Shown: in pieces, positions 1 to 5,856 of the stretch
Position numbering within the stretch: position 1 is the stretch's first letter
Layout of the letters: each line of letters starts with the position of its first letter
The notes under the pieces: model-generated
What the model was told of the DNA's origin: nothing
Seen by the model: only the letters and a program-made list of their open reading frames with translations
Database searches by the model: none
Assembly (NCBI GenBank): GCA_023424585.1
Contig: JAFADT010000720.1
Span: 1 to 7,688, forward strand
DNA: 7,688 nucleotides
From: Pseudomonadota bacterium
Lineage (GTDB): Bacteria; Myxococcota; Myxococcia; Myxococcales; Myxococcaceae
Direction of reading: 5' to 3'
Made by a program: the position numbers and the translations under genes

Positions 1-546
1 AGGACCCACTTCGACGTGTTCGGGCTGCCCCGCTCCCACGCCGTGGACGTGCCGGCCCTGGAGAAGCAGTACCGGGAGCTGTCGCTCCAGCTGCACCCTG
101 ACCGCGCCGCCCCCGGTGACGCGAAGGCGCGCCTGCCCGCCGTGGAGGGCACCACCGCCCTCAACGAGGCCTTCAAGACGCTGAAGGACCCGGTGCGCCG
201 CGCCTTCTACCTGCTCAAGCTCCACGGCGTGGACCTGGACCGCGAGGACGCGGGCGCCCAGAAGGACATGCCCCTGGCGTTCCTGGAGGAGGTCATGGAG
301 CTGCGCGAGGCGCTGGATGAGGCCATCGCCGCGAAGGACCTGCCCGGGGCCCAGGCCATGGCGAAGGACGTGGCGGGCCGCAAGGCGGCGGCGCTCCAGG
401 AGGCCGTCGCGGCGCTCGGCACGCTGGAGGGCGGGGGGGATTCTCCGGACGGGGTGAGAAAGGCATCGCACGCGCTGGGGCGGGTGCGCTACTTCACGCG
501 CTTCCTCGAGCAGGTGGACGCGTTCGAGGAGGAGGTGCTCGCGTGA
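1..546 (+). CDS. hscB: HscB, J-domain co-chaperone of iron-sulfur cluster assembly (5' partial)
   Basis: HscB is the J-protein that delivers the cluster scaffold IscU to HscA and stimulates its ATPase, in the cytoplasm. The frame is open from base 1, where the codons read [10 protein letters not shown]. This aligns with the usual HscB N-terminus (Y-F-x-L-F-G-L-P), so the true start lies only a few codons outside the window. The internal GTG at 16 is not the start. The J-domain HPD triad is encoded at 94-102, followed by the helix with [14 protein letters not shown]. The C-terminal IscU-binding helical domain is recognisable by [10 protein letters not shown] and by [14 protein letters not shown], both close to E. 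coli HscB. The visible 181 residues are about the family length (E. coli 171). The stop overlaps the hscA start (GTGA at 543-546), implying translational coupling. The order hscB-hscA-fdx is the canonical isc order. Identification is firm. Confidence 0.95.
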   Translation, partial: RTHFDVFGLPRSHAVDVPALEKQYRELSLQLHPDRAAPGDAKARLPAVEGTTALNEAFKTLKDPVRRAFYLLKLHGVDLDREDAGAQKDMPLAFLEEVMELREALDEAIAAKDLPGAQAMAKDVAGRKAAALQEAVAALGTLEGGGDSPDGVRKASHALGRVRYFTRFLEQVDAFEEEVLA

Positions 547-2387
547 GCAACAACGGCTATCTGCAGATCCACGACCCGCTCAAGCCGAAGGGCCACGTGG
601 TGGGCATCGACCTGGGCACCACCCACTCGCTGGTGGCGTCCGTGTCCCAGGGCAAGCCCCGGTGCGTTCCGGTGGACGAGGGCGACTCGCTGCTGCTGCC
701 CTCCGTGGTGCACTACGGCAGGGACGGCGGCGTGGTGGTGGGCGCCCGCGCGCGCAAGCTCGCGGCCGAGGCGCCCACGGACACCATCGTGTCGGTGAAG
801 CGCTTCATGGGCCGCAGCCCGGATGATCCGGAGACGCGCAAGCTGGGCCACTACGACTTCGCGCCCGGCGCCAAGGTGGTGCGCTTCAACGTGGCCGGCG
901 GCCAGCCGGTGACGCCCATCGAGGTGTCGGGCGAGATCCTGCGCGCGCTGAAGCGCCGCGCGGAGGCGCACTTCTCCGGCAAGGTGGAGCAGGCCGTCAT
1001 CACCGTGCCCGCCTACTTCGACGACGCCCAGCGCCAGGCCACCCGCGACGCGGGGAAGCTCGCGGGCCTGGAGGTGCTGCGGCTGATCAACGAGCCCACC
1101 GCCGCCGCGCTGGCCTACGGCCTGGACAAGGGCAGCCAGGGGATGTTCGCCGTCTACGACCTGGGCGGCGGCACCTTCGACATCTCCATCCTCAAGCTGG
1201 AGGACGGCGTCTTCGAGGTGAAGTCCACCGGCGGTGACTCCGCGCTGGGCGGTGACGACTTCGACCGCGCCATCGCGCAGCACGTGCTCCAGAAGCTGGG
1301 CGTGGCGTCCCCTCCCCCCGCGCGCATCGCGGAGGTGCTGGTCGCCGCCCGCCGCGCGAAGGAGGCGCTCACCGACGCGGCGGAGGTCACGCTCGACGTG
1401 GAGGGCCATTCCCAGACGGTGTCCCGCGCGGACTTCGAGGCGTGGATCCAGCCGCTCGTGGCGAAGACGGGCGCGGTGTGCCGCCGGGCCCTGAAGGACG
1501 CGGGCGTGGCGGCCGGAGCGCTGGACGGCGTCATCCTGGTGGGCGGCTCCACGCGCGTGCCGGCGGTGCGCCGCTTCGTGGCGGAGCTGTTCGGCCGCGA
1601 GCCCCTGGGGGACATCGATCCGGATCAGGTCGTGGCGCTGGGCGCCGCCGTCCAGGCCAGCCTGCTCACCGACGGCGGCCGTCAGGACGAGGTGCTGCTG
1701 CTGGACGTCATCCCCCTGTCGCTGGGCCTGGAGACGATGGGCGGCATCACGGAGAAGCTGATCCCCCGCAACTCCACCATCCCCACCGCGGCGGCGCAGG
1801 TGTTCACCACGTTCAAGGACGGCCAGACGGGCCTGGACGTGCACGTGGTGCAGGGCGAGCGCGAGCTGGTGCAGGACAACCGCAGCCTCGCGCGCTTCAC
1901 GCTCTCCGGCATCCCCGCCATGGCGGCCGGCATGGCCCGCGTGGAGGTCCGCTTCCAGGTGGACGCGGACGGCATCCTGTCCGTCACCGCGAAGGAGCAG
2001 AGCACCGGCGTGGCCCAGGCCATCACCGTGAAGCCCAGCCACGGCCTGACGGAGGAGGAGATCGAGAAGATGCTCCTCGACTCCATCGACTTCGCGGAGG
2101 ACGACATCCAGGCCCGCCAGCTGCGCGAGCAGCAGGTGGAGGCCGAGCGCGTCCTCTCCGAGGCCGACCGGCAGCTTCGGGAGAACGCGGCCCTGCTCCA
2201 GGCCGGCGAGCCGGAGGCCATCCAGGCCGCCATGGCCCGCGTGCGCGAGGCCGCCCAGGGCAAGGACTACCTGGCCGTGAAGGAGGCCCTGCACGCGCTG
2301 GACGAGGCGTCCCGAGGCTTCATCGAGCGGGTCATGAACCGCGCCATCACCCAGGTGGTGTCCGGCCATTCCGTGGAGGAGTACTGA
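543..2387 (+). CDS. hscA: HscA, Hsp70-family chaperone for Fe-S cluster transfer
   Basis: HscA is a specialised cytoplasmic Hsp70 that binds IscU (LPPVK motif in known systems) in an ATP-dependent cycle helped by HscB and promotes cluster release. The 614-residue length matches E. coli HscA (616). The ATPase domain shows phosphate-1 GIDLGTTHS (about 21-29), [15 protein letters not shown] (183-197), phosphate-2 [13 protein letters not shown] (204-216) and the adenosine motif [13 protein letters not shown] (330-342). The interdomain linker is [13 protein letters not shown] (385-397). The beta substrate-binding domain runs to about 505, followed by a charged helical lid. The N-terminal stretch before the ATPase core (about 17 residues, including LQIHDPL) resembles HscA rather than DnaK, and the protein lacks the long DnaK tail. 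The GTG start at 543 is supported by AGGAGGT at 530-536, inside hscB, 6 nt upstream. fdx follows 3 nt after the stop. DnaK is the alternative, but length and neighbours argue against it. Confidence 0.96.
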   Translation: MSNNGYLQIHDPLKPKGHVVGIDLGTTHSLVASVSQGKPRCVPVDEGDSLLLPSVVHYGRDGGVVVGARARKLAAEAPTDTIVSVKRFMGRSPDDPETRKLGHYDFAPGAKVVRFNVAGGQPVTPIEVSGEILRALKRRAEAHFSGKVEQAVITVPAYFDDAQRQATRDAGKLAGLEVLRLINEPTAAALAYGLDKGSQGMFAVYDLGGGTFDISILKLEDGVFEVKSTGGDSALGGDDFDRAIAQHVLQKLGVASPPPARIAEVLVAARRAKEALTDAAEVTLDVEGHSQTVSRADFEAWIQPLVAKTGAVCRRALKDAGVAAGALDGVILVGGSTRVPAVRRFVAELFGREPLGDIDPDQVVALGAAVQASLLTDGGRQDEVLLLDVIPLSLGLETMGGITEKLIPRNSTIPTAAAQVFTTFKDGQTGLDVHVVQGERELVQDNRSLARFTLSGIPAMAAGMARVEVRFQVDADGILSVTAKEQSTGVAQAITVKPSHGLTEEEIEKMLLDSIDFAEDDIQARQLREQQVEAERVLSEADRQLRENAALLQAGEPEAIQAAMARVREAAQGKDYLAVKEALHALDEASRGFIERVMNRAITQVVSGHSVEEY

Positions 2388-2390
2388 GCC

Positions 2391-2768
2391 GTGCCCAAGG
2401 TCACCTTCAAGAGCCCCCTGGCCGAGGTCTCCGTGGACGTGCCCACGGGCACCACCCTGCTGGACGCCGCGGAGCGGGGCGAGGCCCAGGTGGGCCACAG
2501 CTGCGGCGGCGTGTGCGGGTGCTCCACCTGCCACGTCTGGGTCCGCAAGGGCCTGGAGTCGCTGAGCGAGCAGCGGGACGACGAGATGGACCGCCTGGAC
2601 ATGGGCTTCGACGTCCGGCCGTACTCCCGCCTGTCGTGCCAGACCGAGGTCGGCGGGGAGGACGTCACGGTGGAGATCACCGAGGAGTCCCTGGTCGCCT
2701 TCATGGACGAGAACCCGGCGATCCGCCGGAAGCTCGAGGCCGAAGGGCGCTGGCCCCTGAAGAAGTAG
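2391..2768 (+). CDS. fdx: Isc-type [2Fe-2S] ferredoxin with C-terminal extension
   Basis: This adrenodoxin-type [2Fe-2S] ferredoxin supplies electrons during Fe-S cluster assembly by the Isc system. The cluster ligands are Cys38, Cys44 and Cys47 (pattern C-x5-C-x2-C in CGGVCGCSTC) and Cys83 in SRLSCQ. The extra Cys42 sits where E. coli Fdx also has a non-ligand cysteine. The acidic segment LSEQRDDEMDRLD (58-70), between the third and fourth ligands, is the partner-docking region in this family. At 125 residues it is longer than E. coli Fdx (111). The excess is a charged tail after VEIT, about residues 97-125, including AFMDENPAIRRKLEAEGRW. The GTG start has GGAGGA at 2375-2380, 10 nt upstream, inside hscA. 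It lies 3 nt after hscA, so it is the last isc gene here; no iscX-like ORF follows. Identification is firm, but the role of the tail is unknown. Confidence 0.94.
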   Translation: MPKVTFKSPLAEVSVDVPTGTTLLDAAERGEAQVGHSCGGVCGCSTCHVWVRKGLESLSEQRDDEMDRLDMGFDVRPYSRLSCQTEVGGEDVTVEITEESLVAFMDENPAIRRKLEAEGRWPLKK

Positions 2769-2782
2769 CCTGAAAAGGATGC

Positions 2783-2811
2783 TTGACCGGGCGGGGGAGG
2801 TTCTCTATACG
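2783..2811 (+). promoter_or_regulatory. Sigma70-like promoter of tRNA-Leu
   Basis: A -35 box TTGACC (2783-2788) and a -10 box TATACG (2806-2811) are separated by exactly 17 nt, which predicts transcription starting near 2818, about 34 nt before the tRNA. The segment after the -10 box (TCTCGCC) is GC-rich, as in discriminators of growth-rate-controlled stable RNA promoters, though base composition alone could explain that. The promoter starts only 14 nt after the fdx stop. The call rests on sequence and position only. Confidence 0.72.
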
Positions 2812-2851
2812 TCTCGCCCATCGCGGCGCCACACAGCGCCACGAGCCACCT

Positions 2852-2935
2852 GCCCAGGTGGTGGAATTGGTAGACACACTAGATTCAGGGTCTAGCGCCT
2901 GCAAGGGCATGGAGGTTCGAGTCCTCTCCTGGGCA
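2852..2935 (+). tRNA. tRNA-Leu (anticodon CAG)
   Basis: This 84-nt class II tRNA folds completely. The acceptor arms are GCCCAGG (2852-2858) and CCTGGGC (2928-2934), with discriminator A2935. The anticodon stem CTAGA/TCTAG (2879-2883 / 2891-2895) encloses loop TTCAGGG, with anticodon CAG at 2886-2888, decoding CUG. A variable arm of leucine-tRNA size follows, closed by GCC/GGC pairs. The T-arm is GGAGG-TTCGAGT-CCTCT, containing one G-U pair. The D region GGTGGAATTGGTAGACAC is typical of bacterial tRNA-Leu. No 3' CCA is encoded (TCT follows), so CCA must be added after transcription. CUG is heavily used in the neighbouring genes, so this should be a major isoacceptor. Confidence 0.98.
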
Positions 2936-2950
2936 TCTGTTGTAGACGAA

Positions 2951-2985
2951 GGGCCCCGACCACAAGTCGGGGCCTTTCTTGTTTT
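2951..2985 (+). terminator. Rho-independent terminator after tRNA-Leu
   Basis: A perfect 9-bp stem GGCCCCGAC (2952-2960) / GTCGGGGCC (2966-2974) closes a 5-nt loop, CACAA. G2951 and the A residues before it can extend the stem against the following T residues. A T-rich tract TTTCTTGTTTT (2975-2985) follows. It ends the tRNA transcript and any isc read-through. Read on the - strand, the same stem lies just past the flippase-like gene, but the following bases (CTTCGTCT) are a poor U-tract, so bidirectional use is uncertain. Confidence 0.93.
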
Positions 2986-3006
2986 CCGCCCTGCCCTCTT
3001 CGCGGC

Positions 3007-4089
3007 CTACGGCGGCGCGGGCTCCACGGCTTCATGCGCCACGTGGTGCGCGGCGGCGTTGGCCAGCCGGCCGCCCTTGCGCAGGTCGCGGATCCGCAGC
3101 TTGGAGCGGTGCACGGACCAGGCGCCCACCGACACCAGGCTGATCACCGTGCCCAGGTGGGTGAGCGTGGCGAAGGCCGCCGCGTCCTCGGGGTTGGAGC
3201 CCAGCGCGCGCGCCGCCCAGCTCGTCACGAAGTAGTAGATGCCCATGCCGGCCGGGACGCCCGGCAGCGACTGCCCCAGGGAGATGGCGCCCAGCACGAC
3301 CGCGCCCGCGAAGAGGCCCCCGGGGATGTGGACGCCGCGCAGCGCCAGGCCATACGCCAGCGCGGAGGCGAACACCGGGAAGATGGAGAAGAAGCACACC
3401 TTCGCCATGCCCCGGAAGGAGCGCGCGGTGCCCAGGCCCTCGCCCACGTGGGAGAGGAAGCTGTCCACGCGCGGCAGGCTGTGGCGATGGTGCAGCCAGC
3501 GGCCCAGGGGCGCCGCCCAGTGGGCCAGCAGCACCACCAGCGCCACCAGGCCGATGCACAGCGACAGCGCCACGTGCAGCTCCTTGCGGAAGTGGGCCAT
3601 GGTGGCGCCGAAGGGGCCCAGGAAGGACAGGGCCACCAGCAGCATCAGGCAGGCGAACTCCATCAGCTTGCACACGCCCACGGAGCCCAGGCTGCGGATG
3701 AAGGGGAGCTTCTGCGTGCGCGACAGGAGGAAGGCGCGCGTCACCTCCCCCAGCTTTCCGGGCAGCGCGTTGTGCACGAAGACGCCGATGCCCACCAGGT
3801 GGTAGCGCTCCCGGAACGGGACGGGCTTGCGCAGCGTGGACTGCCACTGCACCGCCCTCAGCGGGATGAGCGACGCCTGCAGCAGCATGAACGGAATCAG
3901 CCACGCCAGGTGCCCCGGCAGGTCGTGGACGAACCTGCCGAGGGGGAAGCGGGGAATCAGCAGGGGCCCGGGCCCGTGCAGGTTCCACTTGAAGAACGCG
4001 GTGGAGAGCAGCAGCAGGGAGAGGCAGAGCCCCACGACGCCCCCCAGCACCTTGAGCCACGTGCGTCCGCCGGCGTTGGGAAGCCGCAT
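3007..4089 (-). CDS. Flippase-like integral membrane protein (MprF/LPG-synthase TM domain, UPF0104 family)
   Basis: This 360-residue polytopic inner-membrane protein corresponds to the flippase-like membrane half of MprF, without the C-terminal aminoacyl-transferase domain. The hallmark motif HNALPGKLGEVTRAFLL (106-122) is present. A second proline/glycine-rich motif, SLPGVPAGMGIYYF (274-287), lies where relatives usually carry a PGGLG-x-x-E-type motif; here no acidic residue follows. Hydrophobic segments lie at about 11-33, 58-80, 96-110, 136-160, 171-193, 229-251, 257-275 and 308-326. The C-terminus is basic, then His/Ala-rich. The ATG at 4089 is chosen because GGGGAGG precedes it; the upstream in-frame extension has the arginine-rich look of non-coding frame and would overlap the preceding gene. 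It sits 20 nt after the phosphodiesterase, so the two are probably co-transcribed. Relatives move or bind lipids such as aminoacyl-phosphatidylglycerol or polyprenyl-linked substrates. The substrate here cannot be told. Confidence 0.85.
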   Translation of the reverse strand: MRLPNAGGRTWLKVLGGVVGLCLSLLLLSTAFFKWNLHGPGPLLIPRFPLGRFVHDLPGHLAWLIPFMLLQASLIPLRAVQWQSTLRKPVPFRERYHLVGIGVFVHNALPGKLGEVTRAFLLSRTQKLPFIRSLGSVGVCKLMEFACLMLLVALSFLGPFGATMAHFRKELHVALSLCIGLVALVVLLAHWAAPLGRWLHHRHSLPRVDSFLSHVGEGLGTARSFRGMAKVCFFSIFPVFASALAYGLALRGVHIPGGLFAGAVVLGAISLGQSLPGVPAGMGIYYFVTSWAARALGSNPEDAAAFATLTHLGTVISLVSVGAWSVHRSKLRIRDLRKGGRLANAAAHHVAHEAVEPAPP

Positions 4090-4092
4090 GGT

Positions 4093-4099
4093 CCTCCCC
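4093..4099 (-). promoter_or_regulatory. Ribosome binding site fixing the flippase-like start
   Basis: On the - strand GGGGAGG is followed by ACC and then the ATG at 4089. The spacer is short (3 nt), but this is the only good Shine-Dalgarno near a plausible start. It lies in the 20-nt gap between the two - strand genes, so the protein starts here and not at the further-upstream in-frame codon. Confidence 0.7.
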
Positions 4100-4109
4100 T
4101 TCCTTGGGT

Positions 4110-5702
4110 TCAATGCAGGGCCCGCGGCGCGCCGGTGTCCAGGTAGGCCTCCGCCAGCCGCTCGTGCAGCCGCGCGCAGTGGCTCAGGCCGGACAGGTCC
4201 ACGGGGCCGCTCGCCGGCCACATCACCAGGCTGTCGGACTCCACGCGCGTGAGGCCGCCGTGCGAGCCGAACTCCCACGCGAAGCCCACCGTGCCGCCCT
4301 GCTGGACGGCCTCGCCGAAGAGGACCAGGTCCCCCGCGGTGGCCATGCGCGGCAGCCCCTGGAGGAAGTCCGCCACGGCGCGGCGGCTGTACTCGGTGGT
4401 GAGCGGCGCGCGGTCCAGGTCCTCCGGGCCGTAGACGCCTCCGCCCATCACCACCACCGCCTCCGCGCCACGGCGCATCGCCACCATGCCGATGTCCGGG
4501 TTGTTCGTGGCCCGCGCTAGCACCTCCGGGTGGAGCGCCAACAGCTCGCGCGCCTCCAGCGGCGCGGGGCGGCCGCTCAGGTAGACGTGCGCGAAGTTGC
4601 CGGCCTCCACCACTACCGGGGTGAAGGGCTCGCGCGCCGGGGGCTCCGGCGGCGGAGGCTGGCGGCCATCCAGGAGGCCCCGGCGCACGTCGTCCTTCAG
4701 GGGGGGCACCTCGCCCTCGAAGAGGAGGGCCTCCAGGCGGCGGCCCTGGCGCAGTTCCAGGGGCAGGCTGTCCACGTGGCCGTGGTCGGACAGGAGGATG
4801 ACGTCGTAGGGCGCTGGCGCGGCGCGGGCCACGGCGAACAGCTCCGCGAGCGACGCGTCGACCCGGTGGAGCTCCTCCAGCGCCAGCTTCGAGCGCGGGC
4901 CGCGGCGGTGGGCCACCTCGTCGTAGTTGCCGTACACCAGGTAGATGAGCGGCACGCCACGCACCATGTCCACCAGGGACTTGGTGTACGCGAAGCTCCA
5001 GCCCAGCCGCTGGAGGAGGATGCGGCTCAGGAGGAAGCCCTGCTCATGGCGCCAGTCGTTGAGGCCGCGCGCCCACTGGCGCACCTCGCGCAGGGCCTGC
5101 CAGGACTCCATGCCCAGGGAGCGCAGGAAGGCCCACGCGTCCTTCGTGCGCGCCGCCCCCAGGCCCTGCACCTCGTACGCGAACGAGCGCGTCATGAGCT
5201 TGAAGCTCGACAGCGTGCTCATGCACATGCGGTTCCGGGCGCCCGCGTGGAAGAGCGAGAAGTACGTGTGGCCGCCGTCGTCCAGCAGGCTCGTGCGCCC
5301 GTGGCCTCGCAGGCGCGCGTCGATGGCCATCGCGTCCGCAGGCGTGTTCATCTGCACCTTGCGGCCGAGCGTCCGGTCATACCAGCTGTAGCCCGGCAGG
5401 TTCGGGTGGCGCAGCCCGTAGAGCAGCCCCGCCTGGAAGAACGGCGTGGACGTGGGCGCGCCCCAGAAGGCGTTCTCCAGGTGATACGCACCAGAGCGGA
5501 CAAGCCGTGAAACAAAGGGCATCCGCCCTGTCACGATGGCTTCGTCCAGCAGGGCCTTGGGCACCCCGTCCAGATGGACGAGCAGAGCGTTCCGGGGCCG
5601 ACGTGCCGCCACCGGCGGAACTTTCGATCCGATCCTCCGGACGAGGGTATTCGCCCAGTATCGTGAATTCTCGCTGACGAGCTCGTTGAGACTTTCGCGC
5701 AC
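4110..5702 (-). CDS. Alkaline-phosphatase-superfamily phosphodiesterase (type I phosphodiesterase/nucleotide pyrophosphatase-like)
   Basis: This 530-residue metal-dependent phospho-/phosphodiesterase carries the superfamily metal and nucleophile residues in order. They are Asp45 in LVHLDG, Thr/Ser84-86 in GAPTSTPFFQAG (nucleophile), Asp261 and His265 in GNYDEVAH, Asp306-His307 in LLSDHGH, and His481 in GSHGG. A proline-rich stretch (about 349-355) separates the core from the C-terminal part. The GTG at 5702 is chosen because GGGGGAG lies 8 nt upstream; the frame continues to a TTG at 5837, but that extension has no conserved look. With this start there is no signal peptide and no clear membrane helix, unlike exported members of the superfamily, so a cytoplasmic location is inferred. 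The flippase-like gene follows after 20 nt, suggesting a lipid-linked or membrane-derived phosphodiester substrate. Sulfatase or phosphoglycerol transferase are less likely alternatives. The substrate is unknown. Confidence 0.85.
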   Translation of the reverse strand: MRESLNELVSENSRYWANTLVRRIGSKVPPVAARRPRNALLVHLDGVPKALLDEAIVTGRMPFVSRLVRSGAYHLENAFWGAPTSTPFFQAGLLYGLRHPNLPGYSWYDRTLGRKVQMNTPADAMAIDARLRGHGRTSLLDDGGHTYFSLFHAGARNRMCMSTLSSFKLMTRSFAYEVQGLGAARTKDAWAFLRSLGMESWQALREVRQWARGLNDWRHEQGFLLSRILLQRLGWSFAYTKSLVDMVRGVPLIYLVYGNYDEVAHRRGPRSKLALEELHRVDASLAELFAVARAAPAPYDVILLSDHGHVDSLPLELRQGRRLEALLFEGEVPPLKDDVRRGLLDGRQPPPPEPPAREPFTPVVVEAGNFAHVYLSGRPAPLEARELLALHPEVLARATNNPDIGMVAMRRGAEAVVVMGGGVYGPEDLDRAPLTTEYSRRAVADFLQGLPRMATAGDLVLFGEAVQQGGTVGFAWEFGSHGGLTRVESDSLVMWPASGPVDLSGLSHCARLHERLAEAYLDTGAPRALH

Positions 5703-5710
5703 GTTGACGG

Positions 5711-5717
5711 CTCCCCC
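5711..5717 (-). promoter_or_regulatory. Ribosome binding site fixing the phosphodiesterase start
   Basis: On the - strand GGGGGAG precedes GTG 5702 by 8 nt, which supports a 530-residue product rather than the longer open frame. A second G5 run (5720-5724) just upstream belongs to a hairpin and could compete for pairing. Confidence 0.65.
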
Positions 5718-5719
5718 AT

Positions 5720-5748
5720 CCCCCAATGCAAAATGGGCATTCAGGGGG
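5720..5748. repeat. Hairpin/inverted repeat directly upstream of the phosphodiesterase RBS
   Basis: Left arm CCCCCAATGC (5720-5729) pairs with GCATT (5737-5741) plus GGGGG (5744-5748). The result is a 10-bp stem with a 2-nt bulge (CA, 5742-5743) and a 7-nt loop, AAAATGG. It lies 2 nt upstream of the phosphodiesterase Shine-Dalgarno, in the shared divergent region. It may be an RNA leader structure or an operator. It lacks a T tract on either strand, so it is not a terminator. Confidence 0.55.
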
Positions 5749-5813
5749 ACAGGAGCTTCCGGGGCCGTGTTGCTCTCTTGGAGGGCAAGCGGGCGGAAAG
5801 GGCGTCCTGTCCC
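5746..5813. repeat. Spaced 9-bp inverted repeat in the divergent intergenic region
   Basis: GGGACAGGA (5746-5754) and its exact complement TCCTGTCCC (5805-5813) are separated by 50 nt between the two divergent genes. It could mark paired binding sites, but a 9-bp GC-rich match in a region this size could also be chance. No convincing -35/-10 pair was found for either gene in 5703-5856. Confidence 0.3.
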
Positions 5814-5856
5814 GGGCTGGAATCGATGTGCCCCCAAGGGGCTTCACGGGGTTTCG

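Noticed and set aside
489..2534. 681-codon open frame on the - strand opposite hscA and fdx
   Set aside because: Its product is rich in His, Gly, Arg and Ala with no domain, the typical antisense shadow of a GC-rich gene. The + strand carries complete HscA and Fdx motifs over the same span.
1442..2773. 443-codon + strand open frame in another phase within hscA/fdx
   Set aside because: It is low-complexity Arg/Gly/Pro-rich translation overlapping two firm genes in their real frame, so it is a shadow.
2789..2819. GGGCG/CGCCC inverted repeat as a terminator after fdx
   Set aside because: The arms are 5 bp and 21 nt apart, no T tract follows, and they overlap the tRNA promoter.
2852..2935. tRNA-Leu as an integration site of a mobile element
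   Set aside because: No repeat of the tRNA 3' end, integrase or other mobile gene was seen on either side in this window.
3034..4146. 370-codon + strand open frame opposite the flippase-like gene
   Set aside because: It is Gln/His/Ala/Gly-rich with no membrane or domain pattern. The opposite strand shows clear transmembrane segments and a family motif.
4530..5510. 326-codon + strand open frame opposite the phosphodiesterase
   Set aside because: It is an Arg/Val/Gln/Leu-rich antisense shadow. The phosphodiesterase frame holds all catalytic motifs.
5703..5837. Longer phosphodiesterase starting at TTG 5837
   Set aside because: The start codon is weak and the extension has no recognisable features, whereas GTG 5702 has a well-placed Shine-Dalgarno.
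5536..5856. N-terminal extension of the barrel gene to an upstream start
   Set aside because: It would bury the signal peptide behind about 107 residues and overlap the phosphodiesterase start. The segment is basic and non-conserved in appearance.
5703..5856. Sigma54 promoter suggested by TTTTGCA on the - strand near 5730
   Set aside because: The -12-like element has no GG at the required distance upstream, so the -24 element is missing.
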